Below, in pieces: positions 25,601 through 37,412 of a DNA stretch of 64,000 bases (positions are counted from its first letter, which is position 1; each line of letters begins with the position of its first letter). The DNA is taken from positions 601,421,644 to 601,485,643 of the forward strand of contig NC_081415.1 in NCBI RefSeq assembly GCF_030272615.1, read 5' to 3'. The notes below the pieces were generated by a model. The model ran no database searches. It saw only the letters and a list, made by a program, of their open reading frames with translations, and was not told the DNA's origin. The position numbers and the translations under genes are program-made. Source of the DNA: Cryptomeria japonica (taxonomy: Eukaryota > Streptophyta > Pinopsida > Cupressales > Cupressaceae).

Positions 25601-26681
25601 ATATGTGTTGAGTTTGAGATTTGAACGTTCTAAATCAGATCAGTGTGTTTATTATAAATCTTATGGTGATCATTTTTTATTCATTGCATTGTATGTTGAT
25701 GATATGTTATTCATTGGTAAAAGGAAAGGTATGATTTAAGAACTAAAGTCTCAGCTCGCTGCTAAATTTGAAATGAAAGATCTTGGTGCAGCAAAGCACA
25801 TTCTTGCGATGGAAATTAGAAGATATAGGGTGAACAGAAAGCTATAGCTAGGCCAGAGTAAGTATGTGAATTCAGTGTTACAGAGGTTCAACATGCAGAA
25901 TTATACACCATTGAGTGTTCCTTTTACAGTTGGAACAAAACTATCTGTTTCAGATTGTCCTACATCCCCATTGGAGATGGAAGACATGAGTAGAGTGCCT
26001 TACCAGAGTGCGGTTGGAAGCTTGATGTATGCTATGGTCTGTACTAGACCAGAGATTGCCCAAGCAGTGGGAGTACTTTCTAGATATATGTCTAATCCTG
26101 GTAGAGTTCATTGGGATGCAGTCAAAAGAGTCTTCAGATATTTGAAGGGTACTTCAGAATATTCTTTGTGTTATCATGGTAATTCAGTTGGAGACATGAC
26201 TTCCCTTGATATCCATGGTTATGTGGATTCAGATTGGGCAGGTGATATTGATAGCAGAAGATCCACCAGTGCTTATGTGTTTACCTTGTTTGGTGGTGCA
26301 ATTAGTTGGATGAGTAAGCGACAGGCCGTGGTTGCTTTATCCACTACTGAAGCAGAGTATATGGCAGCTACTCATGCTTGTAAAGAGGCCATTTGGCTTA
26401 AGAGACTGTGTTCGGATATTGGAATAAAACAAGGTACAGTGACAGTTTACTGTGACAGTCAGAGTGCAATTAGCCTAGCTAAGAACCCGACATTTCATGG
26501 CCGGACCAAACATATTGATGTTCAGTATCATTTTGTTAGAGATATGGTCGAAGATGGTAGGGTGAAGCTGGTTAAGGTGGAAACTTTGATGAATGTTGTA
26601 GATGCTTTAACTAAGGCTGTGAGCACAGAGAAGTTCAGATGGTGTTCAGAGTCTATGGGCCTTATGGCCCCTAGCAATTGA
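22644..26681 (+). pseudogene. gag-pol: U4 copia polyprotein
   Basis: Starts at ATG 22644. Stops are TAG 22800, TGA 23697, TAG 24456, TAA 24708, TAA 25737 and TAG 25845. A 9-bp in-frame deletion near 24008 removes residues after HQR in the pre-integrase region and is shared with U5 and U6. The protease motif is DSGAS. The integrase motif is altered to RTDNGDEL. Open stretches are 22812-23699 (Gag-protease), 24717-25739 (integrase end and reverse transcriptase with YVDD) and 25866-26681 (end of reverse transcriptase and RNase H to the normal ESMGLMAPSN end). It has no frameshift I could see, so it is a candidate for the fewest indels. Confidence 0.92.
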
Positions 26682-26725
26682 TTCATTGTGTTGACATTCC
26701 CTTCCGCTCTTGCAAGGTGTTTGAC

Positions 26726-26737
26726 AAGTGGGAGATT
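26726..26737 (+). other. Polypurine tract, U4
   Basis: AAGTGGGAGATT immediately before L5. Confidence 0.75.
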
Positions 26738-27631
26738 TGTTGGGAAAAATGGTGTCTCAACCTTGCATTTATGCGAGGTTACTATTTATAGTAAGTTTTC
26801 ATTTCAGCATGAAATGGTGCGAAACTCTTCCTGAAGCTTCTGGTTGGCTAGATAAGCATTCCGGTAAAGTTGCGTCACAAGGTCACATCTAGTTTTGAAG
26901 ATATTAATGTTTTCATCTTGGAGGGGTGCAATAAAATATTTAAACTTAATTTTGGGGGCTTTAGAGGCTCTGAAATTCCCTAAAAAGTTTCCATACCCGG
27001 CGCAACAGGTTACGAGGTGATAGAGCACTTCGCGAACTTTCCGACGCTTCAAACGGTTCGTCAATCGGACACCCGATTCTCAAGTTATGGCCTCCGGAAG
27101 TTTGTACTCCTGAAATAGGAAAAATAATGTGTCGGATACATAAATGAGCTGTAAAAGGGAGTGAAACGTGTTGATGTGTCCTTTAACATGTCATAGGGCA
27201 TCTAGAAGGGAGATAAAGTCGGCTACACCTTATTGGGTGGTTTTAGCCCATGGTTTTGTAATACCGTTTGACGGTTTCTTATATTGTATCTCCTCTTTAT
27301 GAGCTGTATGAGATAGAGGTTGTGTGTAAGAGTCTTATGGCTATTGAGTTGCCTCTGAATCTCTGATTAGTGGTACTCCTGCGAAGAGCTTGCTCTGCAA
27401 GTATGTTGTAATCTATTTTTGATTGCTGAATAAAATATTGAGCTACTTTTGGAGTGTGGAGTTTTTTTATCCCGAAAGGGTTTTCTCCACGTAAATCACT
27501 GTGTTGTGGTATGAATGCTATTATATCTATTTCTATTTTCTGTAACTATTGTAACGATCTGAAAAAGTTTTGCATTACCCTCCTCTCAAAATTAGCGTAG
27601 GAAGTTGTTTCCGCTACTTAACTTCCTTACA
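26738..27631 (+). repeat. LTR L5 of copia array
   Basis: Shared by U4 and U5; 894 bp, ends TTCCTTACA. Confidence 0.92.
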
Positions 27632-27633
27632 AG

Positions 27634-27645
27634 TGGTATCAGAGC
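27634..27645 (+). other. Primer binding site, U5
   Basis: TGGTATCAGAGC, intact. Confidence 0.85.
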
Positions 27646-27755
27646 CTGATCACCTTTGGTTTCAATTGTGGGCAGTTGGGTGGTTTGAACTAATCCAGAT
27701 TTGAGTGGGAGCTTGTGCAGAAGACATTTTTTGATCTTGTTGCAGGAATATTCAG

Positions 27756-30700
27756 ATGGCGAATTCGTCAGAGAGAATAGAGGTGGAAAAATTTAATGGA
27801 AGTAATTTTGAGATGTGGAAGCTGAAGATGGAAGATCTACTAATAGATCAAGATCTTTGGGATGTTGTTGATGCGAATGTCCAAAGGCCCTCAGATCCTA
27901 CTGTGGCAGCTCAGTATGATGTTGTGGACCGAAAAGCCAAGGGTCTAATCAGACTATGCCTGGCAGACTCTGTTCTAATCAATGTCCATGAAGAGAACTC
28001 TACAAAGAAGCTATGGACAAAGCTTGGTGAGATGTATCAAGTGAAATCTTTATCAAATCAAATTTTCTTAACAAAGAAATTGTATTCCTTGAAGATGGAA
28101 GAGGGTGGACGAATTGCAGACCACCTGGAAGCATTCAATATGTTGGTGGCTCAATTAGTGTCCGTCGGTGTCAAGATGGACGAGGAGGAGAAATGTCAGA
28201 TCTTGCCTTGTTCTTTGCCTGATTCGTGGGATTCTCTTGTTATCGCTATCGGTAGTACTTCTGTTGTTTTGAAATCTGAAGACGTGGTCGGTGCCCTACT
28301 CGGTGAAGAGATGCAAAGGAAGGTATCCATTAGTTCAATGGAAGCCCTAACCGTTCGTGGACGACCTAAGGAGAAAGGCAAGAAGAATGAGAAGCGTGAC
28401 AAGTCCAAATCCAAAGGGAGATCGAAATCTCCTAGAAAGTCCAAAGTCATTTGCTGGAACTGTGGTAAACCGGGTCACATCCGTAAGGACTGCAAAGAAG
28501 AAAAGAAGAAGAAGAAAAAGAAAAAGTTTGATTCTGATTCTGAGTCCGACAAGGAATATGGCGATGCATTTATTGCGGCTTTGGCGACTCATGCGGGTAA
28601 TGATGCCTGGCTAATTGACTCATGTGCATCTTTTCATATGACTTCCAATAGAGGTTGGTATTCTGAATATGAAGGATTTAATGGAGGTAAGGTGTACTTG
28701 GGTGATGATTCACATCTAGACATTGTTGGTCGAGGTAAATTTAGAATCAGGTTTTCTGATGGTAGAATAAAAAGGATTAATGGTGTGCTGCATATCCCTG
28801 GATTAAAATGAAACCTGTTATCTGTGAGCAAACTGATAGATGTGGGTGTGCAGGTAGTCTTTTCTGAAGAAGGATGTAAGATGATTAAGGGTGCTATGGT
28901 AGTTGCTAGAGGTGTCAGGTTTGGCACTTTGTATAAGCTTGAAGCATACACTGTTGAGTGTAATAGCACTTCTGTAAAAAGTAAATCTGCAGATACTTCA
29001 CTGGAAGATTTGAATGTTTCACCTTTAGCAGATGGAAATGGTTTTCGGGTACCTAAGGGTGCTCTTTCGTCTGAAGCAAAGTTACCTGCAGAGAAGACTA
29101 TGTTATGGCACCAGAGACTTGGCGAAAAGGGTCTAAGGACCTTGAAAAATAAAAACCTTGTTGAAGGTTTGAATGACTGTAAGCTTGACTTTGATTTCTG
29201 TGAGCATTACATTTATGGAAAACAAAACCGTGTTTAGTTTTACTCGAGTTCTCATAAAACTTGTGGTGTTTTGGATCTTATCCATTCTGATGTGTTTGGT
29301 CCAGTAGATGTCTCTTCGATTGGAAAATCCACATATTATGTTTCATTTATTGATGATTTTAGTAGAAGGACATGGGTTTATTTTCTAAAGAGTAAATCTA
29401 AAGTTTTTAGTCATTTTAAAGAATTTAAAGCAATGGTTGAGTTGCAGATTGGAAATAAAATAAAATGTTTGAGAACTGATAGTGGCAGTGAGTTTTGCTC
29501 TAATGATTTTGATAGATTCTGTAAATACTGTGGAATTAACAGGCACAAGACAACTCCGTATTCTCCACAGCAGAATGGAGTTGCAGAAAGAATGAACGGG
29601 ACACTGATGGAGAAGGCTAGGACTATGTTGAGTGGTGCTGGTCTCGAACAAAAGTTTTGTTCTGAAGTTGTTGCCACTACTTGCTACCTGATTAATAGGT
29701 CTCCTACATCAGCTCTTGTTGATAAAACGCCTATGGAAGCATGGTTAGGTCACAAGCCTTCATTGAGACATCTTAGAGTTTTTGGTTGCGAGGCATATGC
29801 ACATGTGCCAAAGGAGAAGCGAACAAAGTTGGAGAACAAGGCTGTGAAATGTATCTTCATTGGGTATAGTTATGGTGTGAAAGGATACAAGCTTTGGGAC
29901 CCTGTTGCACAAAAGGTAATTCATAGTAGAAGTGTTATTTTTAGAGAAATTAAGTCTCCTTCTGTTACATTGCAGCCAGAATAGACTAAAAAAGAAGATG
30001 TGATTCAACTTCCTTCTACACCTGAAAGAGTTGAATCGAGACCCCTAGATAGGCAAGAAGTTGAGGAGAGCTCGTCTAGCTCTGAATCTTCAGAAGAGGA
30101 GGAAGAACCTCCAACTCAGCGTGTTCGAAGGTCTACAAGACATAGGCAACCACCTGAAAGGTATTCACCTAATGATTGGAGATGTATTTTTTCTCTGAAT
30201 ACTAGTGTGGATGAACCGAAATCTGTAGAAGAGGCATTAGGTATGAATCTTATGGTGATCATTTCTTATTCATTGCATTGTATGTTGATGATATGTTATT
30301 CATTGGTAAAGGGAAAGGTATGATTTTAGAATTGAAGTCTCAGCTCGCTGCTAAATTTGAAATGAAAGATCTTGGTGCAGCAAAGCACATTCTTGGGATG
30401 GAAATTAGAAGAGATAGGGTGAACAGAAAGCTATGGCTAGCCCAGAGTAAGTATGTGAATTCAGTGTTACAGAGGTTCAACATGCAGAATTGTAGACCAT
30501 TGAGTGTTCCTTTTACAGTTGGAACGAAACTATCTGTTTCAGATTGTCCTACATCCCCATTGGAGATGGAAGACATGAGTAGAGTGCCTTACCAGAGTAC
30601 GGTTGGAAGCTTGATGTATGCTATGGTCTGTACTAGACTAGATATTGCCCAAGCAGTGGGAGTACCTTCTAGATATATGTCTAATCCTGGTAGAGTTCAT

Positions 30701-31270
30701 TGGGATGCAGTCAAAAGAGTCTTCACATATTTGAAGGGTACTTCAGAGTATTCTTTGTGTTATCATGGTAATTCAGTTGGAGACATGACTTCCCTTGATA
30801 TCCATGGTTATGTGGATTCAGATTGGCCAGGTGATATTGATAGCAGAAGATCCACCAGTGCTTATGTGTTTACCTTGTTTGGTGGTGCAATTAGTTGGAT
30901 GAGTAAGCGACAGGCTGTGGTTGCTTTATCCACTACTAAAGAAGAGTATATGGCAGCTACTGATGCTTGTAAAGAGGCCATTTGGCTTAAGAGACTGTGT
31001 TCGAATATTGGAATAAAACAAGGTACAGTGACAGTTTACTATGACAGTCAGAGTGCAATTAGCCTAGCTAAGAACCCGACATTTCATGCCCGGACCAAAC
31101 ATATTGATGTTCAGTATCATTTTGTTAGAGATATGGTCGAAGATAGTAGGGTGAAGCTGGTTAAGGTGGAAACTTTGATGAATGTTGCAGATGCTTTAAC
31201 TAAGGCTGTGAGCACAGAGAAGTTCAGATGGTGTTCAGAGTCTATGGGCCTTATGGCCCCTAGCAATTGA
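27756..31270 (+). pseudogene. gag-pol: U5 copia polyprotein with internal deletion
   Basis: ATG 27756 opens 351 codons of Gag and protease to TGA 28809. The protease motif is DSCAS, so the glycine of DSG is lost. Further stops are TAG 29235 and TAG 29982. The integrase motif is RTDSGSEF. The shared 9-bp deletion lies near 29123. At about 30246 a deletion of about 520 bp joins EALGMN of the integrase-RT linker to sequence just before YVDD. This removes most of the N-terminal half of reverse transcriptase and shifts the frame. From 30278 the frame is open for 330 codons (YVDD and RNase H) to the normal C-terminus. Confidence 0.92.
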
Positions 31271-31314
31271 TTCATTGTGTTGACATTCCCTTCTGCTCTT
31301 GCAAGGTGTTCGAC

Positions 31315-31326
31315 AAGTGGGAGATT
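31315..31326 (+). other. Polypurine tract, U5
   Basis: AAGTGGGAGATT immediately before L6. Confidence 0.75.
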
Positions 31327-32221
31327 TGTTGGGAAAAATGGTGTCTCAAGCTTGCATTTATGTGAGGTTACTATTTATAGTAAGTTTTCATTTGAGCACG
31401 AAATGGTGCGAAACTCTCCCTGAAGCTTCTGGTTGTCTAGATAAGCATTCCGGTAAAGTTGCGTCACAAGGTCACATCTAGTTTTGAAGATATTAATGTT
31501 TTCGTCTTGGAGGGGTGCAATAAAATATTTAAACTTAATTTTGGGGGCTTTAGAGGCTCCAAAATGCCCTAAAAAGTTGCCATAACTGGCGCAGCAGGTT
31601 ACGAGGTGATAGAGCACTTCGCGAGCTTTTTGGCGCTTCAAACGGTTCGTCAATCGGACACCCGGTTCTCAAGTTATGGCCTCCGGAAGTTTGTACTTCT
31701 GAAATAGGAAAAATAATTTGTGTCAGATACATAAATGAGCTGTAAAAGGGAGCGAAACGTGTTGATGTGTGCTTTAACATGTCATAGGGCATCTAGAATG
31801 GAGATAAGGTTGGCTACACCTTATTGGGTGGTTTTAGCCCATGGTTTTGTAATACCGTTTGACGGTTTCTTGTATTGTATCTCCTATTTATGAGGTGTAT
31901 GAGATAGAGGTTGTGTGTAAGAGTCTTATGGCTATTGAGTTGCCTCTGAATCTCTGATTAGTGGTACTCCTACAAAGAGCTTGCTCTGCAAGTATGTTGT
32001 AATCTGTTTTTGATTGCTGAATAAAATATTGAGCTACTTTTGGAGTGTGGGGTTTTTTCTCCTGAAAGGGTTTTCCCCAGGTAAATCACTGTGTTGTGGT
32101 ATGAATGCTATTATATCTATTTCTATTTTTTGTAACTATTGTAACGATCTGAAAAAGTTTTGCATTACCCTCCTCTCAAGGTTAGCGTAGGAAGTTGTTT
32201 CGGCTACTTAACTTCCTTATA
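31327..32221 (+). repeat. LTR L6 of copia array
   Basis: Shared by U5 and U6. It ends TTCCTTATA like L3 and L7. Confidence 0.92.
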
Positions 32222-32223
32222 AG

Positions 32224-32235
32224 TCGTATCAGAGC
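32224..32235 (+). other. Primer binding site, U6 (mutated)
   Basis: TCGTATCAGAGC, the same change as in U3. Confidence 0.75.
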
Positions 32236-32345
32236 CTGATCACCTTTGGTTTCAATTGTGGGCAGTTGGGTTTTTTGAACTAATCCAGATTTGAGTGGGA
32301 GCTTGTGCAGAAGACACTTTTTGATCTTGTTGCAGGAATATTTAG

Positions 32346-35300
32346 ATGGCGAATTCGTCAGGGAGAATAGAGGTGGAGAAATTTAATGGAAGTAATTTTG
32401 AGATGTGGAAGCTGAGGATGGAAGATCTGCTAATAGATCGAGATCTTTGGGATGCTGTTGATGCGAATGTCCAAAGGCCCTCAGATTGTACTGCGGCAGC
32501 TCAGTATGATGTTATGGACCGAAAAGCCAAGGGTCTAATCAGACTGTTCCTGACAGACTCTGTTCTAATCAATGTCCATGAAGAGAACTCTGCAAAGAAG
32601 CTATGGACTAAGCTTGGTGAGATGTATCAAGTGAAATCTTTATTAAATTAAATTTTCTTAAGAAAGAAATTGTATTCCTTGAAGATGGAAGAGGGTGGAT
32701 GAATTGTAGACCACCTGGAAGCATTCAATATGTTGGTGGCTCAATTAGTATCCATCGGTGTCAAGATGGACGAGGAGGAGAAATGTCAGATCTTGCTTTG
32801 TTCTTTGCCTGATTCGTGAGATTCTCTTGTTATGGCTATCGGTAGTACTTCTATTGTTTTGAAATCTGAAGACATGGTGGGTGCCCTACTTGGTGAAGAG
32901 ATGCGAAGGAAGGTATCCATCAGTTCAAAGGAAGCCCTAACCGTTCGTGGAAGACCTAAGGAGAAAGGCAAGAAGAATGAGAAGCGTGACAAGTCCAAAT
33001 CCAAAGGGAGATCGAAATCTCCTAGAAAGTCCAAAGTCATTTGCTGGAACTGCGGTAAACCGGGTCACATCCGTAAGGACTGCAAAGAAGAAAAGAAGAA
33101 GAAGAAAAAGAAAAAGTTCGATTCTGATTCTGAGTCCGACAAGGAAGATGGCGATGCATTTATTGCGGCTTTGGCGACTCATGCAGGTAATGATGCCTGG
33201 CTAATTGACTCAGGTGCATCTTTTCATATGACTTCTAATAGAGGTTGGTTTTCTGAATATGAAGGATTTAATGGAGGTAAGGTGTACTTGGGTGATGATT
33301 CACATCTAGACATTCTTGGTCGAGGTAAAGTTAGAGTCAGGTTTTCTGATGGTAGAATAAAAAGGATTAATGGTGTGCTGCATATCCCTGGATTAAAATG
33401 AAACCTGTTATCTGTGAGCAAACTGATAGATGTGGGTGTACAGGTAGTCTTTTCTGAAGCAGAATGTAAGATGATTAAGGGTGCTATGGTAGTTGCTAGA
33501 GGTGTCTGGTTTGACACTTTGTATAAGCTTGAAGCATACACTGTTGAGTGTAATAGCACTTCTGTAAAAAGTAAATCTGCGGGTACTTCACTGGAAGATT
33601 TGAAGGTTTCACCTTCAGCAGATGGAAATGGTTTTTAGGTACCTAAGGCTGCTCTTTAGTCTGAAGCAAAGTTACCTGCAGAGAAGACTATGTTATGGCA
33701 CCAGAGACTTGGCGAAAAGGGTCTAAGGACCTTGAAAAATAAAAACCTTGTTGAAGGTTTGAATGACTGTAACCTTGACTTTGATTTCTGTGAGCATTGC
33801 ATTTATGGAAAACAAAACCGCGTTTAGTTTTACTCGAGTTTTCATAAAACCATTGGTGTTTTGGATCTTATCCATTCTGATGTGTTTGGTCCAGTAGATG
33901 TCTCTTTGATTGGAAAATCCACATATTATGTTTCACTTATTGATGATTTTAGTAGGACATGGGTTTATTTTCTAAAGAGTAAATCTGAAGTTTTTAGTCG
34001 TTTTAAAGAATTTAAAGCAATGGTTGAGTTGCAGACTGGAAAGAAAATAAAATGTTTGAGAACTGATAATGGCGGTGAGTTTTGCTCTAATAATTTTGAT
34101 AGATTCTGTAAAGACTGTGGAATTAACAGGTAGAAGACAACTCCGTATTCTCCACAGCAGAATGGAGTTGCAGAAAGAATGAACAGGACACTGATGGAGA
34201 AGGCTAGGAGTATGCTGAGTGGTGCTGGTGTCGAACAAAAGTTTTGGGCTGAAGCTATTGCCACTACTTGCTACCTGATTAACAGGTCTCCTACATCAGC
34301 TCTTGTTGATAAAATGCCTATGGAAGCATGGTTAGGTCACAAGCCTTCATTGAGACATCTTAGAGTTTTTGGTTGTGAGGCATATGCACATGTGCCAAAG
34401 GAGAAGCGAACAAAGTTGGAGAACAAGGCTGTGAAATGTATCTTCATTGGGTATAGTTATGGTGTGAAAGGATACAAGCTTTGGGACCCTGTTGCACAAA
34501 AGGTAATTCACAGTAGAAGTGTTATTTTTAGAGAAATTAAGTCTCCTTCTGTTACATTGCAGCCAGAACAGACTAAAAAAGAAGATGTGATTCAACTTCC
34601 TTCTACACCTGAAAGAGTTGAATCGAGACCCTTAGATAGGCAAGAAGTTGAGGAGAGCTCGTCTAGCTCTGAATCTTCAGAAGAGGAGGAAGAACCTCCA
34701 ACTCAGCTTGTTCGAAGGTCTACAAGACATAGACAACCACCTGAAAGGTATTCACCTAATGATTGGAGATGTATTTTTTCTCTGAATACTAGTTTGGATG
34801 AACCGAAATCTATAGAAGAGGCATTAGGTATGAATGATGCAGAATCCTAGAAGATTTCTATGGAGGAAGAAATGGCAGCTTTGAAAAAGAATCATACATG
34901 GGATCTTGTACCATTGCCTAGAGGATGAAAACCTATTGGTTGTAAATGGGTGTTCAAGAAAAAGATTGGTTCAGATGGAAGCATTGAGAAGTATAAAGCA
35001 AGGTTGGTTGCAAAAGGCTACTCTCAGGTTGAGGGTGTTGATTACGGTGAGATATTTTCTCCTGTTGCAAAAATGAAGTCCATTAGATTTTTGCTTTCTA
35101 TTGCTACTGCTTATGATTTAGAGGTTGAGGAAATGGATGTGAAAACTGCTTTCCTTCATGGTGATTTGGAGGAAGATATTTATATGACACAGCCGGAGCA
35201 CTATGTGGTGAAAGGCAAAAGTAATTTGGTCTATAAATTGAAGAAATCTTTGTATGGTCTCAAACAAAGTCCTAGGATGTGGTACCAGAAATTTGATACA

Positions 35301-36380
35301 TATGTGTTGAGTTTGGGATTTTAACGTTCTAAATCAGATCACTGTGTTTATTATAAATCTTATGGTGATCATTTCTTATTCATTGCATTGTATGTTGATG
35401 ATATGTTATTCATTGGTAAAGGGAAATGTATGATTTCAGAACTGAAGTCTTAGCTCTCTGCTAAATTTGAAATGAAAGATCTTGGTGCAGCAAAGCACAT
35501 TCTTGGGATGGAAATTAGAAGAGATAGGGTGAACAGAAAGCTATGGCTAGGCCAGAGTAAGTATGTGAATTCAGCTTTATAAAGGTTCAACATGCAGAAT
35601 TGTAGACCATTGAGTGTTCCTTTTACAGTTGGAACGAAACCATCTATTTCAGATTGTCCTACATCCCCATTGGAGATGGAAGACATGAGTAGAGTGCCTT
35701 ACCAGAGTGTGGTTGGAAGCTTGATGTATGCTATGGTCTGTACTAGACCAGACATTGCCCAAGCACTGGGAGTACTTTCTAGATATATGTCTAATCCTGG
35801 TAGAGTTCATTGGGATGCAGTCAAAAGAGTCTTTAGATATTTGAAGGGTACTTCAGAGTATTCTTTGTGTTATCATGGTAATTCAGTTGGAGACATGACT
35901 TCCCTTGATATCCATGGTTATGTGGATTCAGATTGGCCAGGTGATATTTATAGCAGAAGATCCACCAGTGCTTATGTGTTTACCTTGTTTGGTGGTGCAA
36001 TTAGTTGGATGACTAAGCGACAAGTTGTGGTTGCTTTATCCACTACTGAAGCAGAGTATATGGCAGCTACTCATGCTTGTAAAGAGGCCATTTGGCTTAA
36101 GAGACTATGTTCGGATATTGGAATAAAACAAGGTACAGTGACAGTTTACTGTGATAGTCAGAGTGCAATTAGCCTAGCTAAGAACCCGACATTTCATGTC
36201 CGGACCAAACATATTGATGTTCAGTATCATTTTTTTAGAGATATGGTCGAAGATGGTAGGGTGAAGCTGGTTAAGGTGGAAACTTTGATGAATGTTGCAG
36301 ATGCTTTAACTAAGGCTGTGAGCACAGAGAAGTTTAGATGGTGTTCAGAGTCTATGGGCCTTATGGCCCCTAGCAATTGA
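32346..36380 (+). pseudogene. gag-pol: U6 copia polyprotein
   Basis: Starts at ATG 32346. Stops are TAA 32649, TGA 32700, TGA 32817, TGA 33399, TAG 33636, TAG 33657, TAG 33825, TAG 34131, TAG 34848, TGA 34926, TAA 35322, TAG 35451 and TAA 35580. The 9-bp pre-integrase deletion is present (near 33712). A 3-bp deletion turns DDFSRRTW into DDFSRTW. The protease (DSGAS), RTDNGGEF and YVDD motifs are kept. RNase H is open in 35592-36380 to the normal end. The stop at 34131 is shared with U3, and that at 33825 with U5. Confidence 0.92.
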
Positions 36381-36424
36381 TTCATTGTGTTGACATTCCC
36401 TTCCGCTCTTGCAAGGTGTTCGAC

Positions 36425-36436
36425 AAGTGGGAGATT
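36425..36436 (+). other. Polypurine tract, U6
   Basis: AAGTGGGAGATT immediately before L7. Confidence 0.75.
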
Positions 36437-37330
36437 TGTTGGGAAAAATGGTGTCTCAACCTTGCATTTATGCGAGGTTACTATTTATAGTAAGTTTTCA
36501 TTTGAGCACGAAATGGTGTTAAACTCTCCCTGAAGCTTCTGGTTGGCTAGATAAGCATTCCGGTAAAGTTGCATCACAAGGTCACATCTAGTTTTGAAGA
36601 TATTAATATTTTCGTCTTAGAGGGGTACAATAAAATATTTAAACTTAATTTTGGGGGCTTTAGAGGCTCCAAAATTCCCTGAAAAGTTGCCATAACTGGC
36701 GCAGTGGGTTACGAGGTGATAGAGCACTTCGCGAGCTTTTCGGCACTTCAAACGGTTCGTCAATCGGACACCCGGTTCTCAAGTTATGGCCTCCGGAAGT
36801 TTGTACTCCTGAAATAGGAAAAATAATTTGTGTCGGATACATAAATGAGCTGTAAAAGGGAGCGAAACGTGTTGATGTGTGCTTTAACATGTCATAGGGC
36901 ATCTAGAAGGGAGATAAGGTCGGCTACACCTTATTGGGTGGTTTTAGCCCATGGTTTTGTAATACCGTTTGACGGTTTCTTGTATTGTATCTGCTATTTA
37001 TGAGGTGTATGAGATAGAGGTTGTGTGTAAGAGTCTTATGGCTATTGAGTTGCCTCTGAATCTCTGATTAGTGGTACTCCTGCGAAGAGCTTGCTCTGCA
37101 AGTATGTTGTAATCTATTTTTGATTGCTGAATAAAATATTGAGCTGCTTTTGGAGTGTGGGGTTTTTCTCCCGAAAGGGTTTTCCCCACATAAATCACTG
37201 TGTTGTGGTATGAATGCTATTATATCTATTTCTATTTTCTGTAACTGTTGTAACGATCTAAAAAAGTTTTGCATTACCCTCCTCTCAAGGTTAGCGTAGG
37301 AAGTTGTTTCCGTTACTTAACTTCCTTATA
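36437..37330 (+). repeat. LTR L7 of copia array (3' outer)
   Basis: 894 bp. It ends TTCCTTATA and is followed by GGATG (37331-37335), the duplicated target of the whole array. AATAAA lies at 37130-37135. Confidence 0.93.
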
Positions 37331-37412
37331 GGATGTTCCTCCTCTAGCGTGTTTCCTACCTTCCCGAAATATTGATCAGCAAGATCGAGGGGTAGATGAC
37401 GTGCTAGACTAG
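37331..37412 (+). pseudogene. Element A polyprotein C-terminus
   Basis: After the array and with the GGATG duplication counted once, the frame from 6296 continues VLDVPPLACFLPSRNIDQQ to TAG 37410-37412. The in-frame continuity shows that the array landed inside an open reading frame. Confidence 0.75.

Larger units (their letters stand above)
6297..37330 (+). mobile_element. Tandem copia array: 7 LTRs, 6 internal regions
   Basis: One continuous array of a Ty1/copia family lies in element A. LTRs start at 6297, 11409, 16514, 21625, 26738, 31327 and 36437, each 894 or 895 bp. Neighbouring internal regions share one LTR. Unit lengths are about 5.11 kb except U5 (4.59 kb). GGATG precedes L1 (6292-6296) and follows L7 (37331-37335), while the inner LTRs run straight into primer sites and polypurine tracts. 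The simplest reading is one insertion later expanded by unequal LTR-LTR exchange. All six polyproteins are broken. Domain order is Gag, protease, integrase, reverse transcriptase, RNase H, as in copia. The lineage is perhaps Tork-like (low confidence). Confidence 0.95.

Noticed and set aside
6297-37330. The array as an assembly duplication of one copia element
   Set aside because: The units carry many private substitutions, different stops, a 520-bp deletion only in U5 and different small indels. A pure assembly duplication would give near-identical copies. Raw reads would still be the final proof.
6297-37330. Regular repeats as a CRISPR-like array
   Set aside because: Repeats are 895-bp LTRs with coding spacers of about 4.2 kb and TG...CA ends in plant DNA, which is unrelated to CRISPR.
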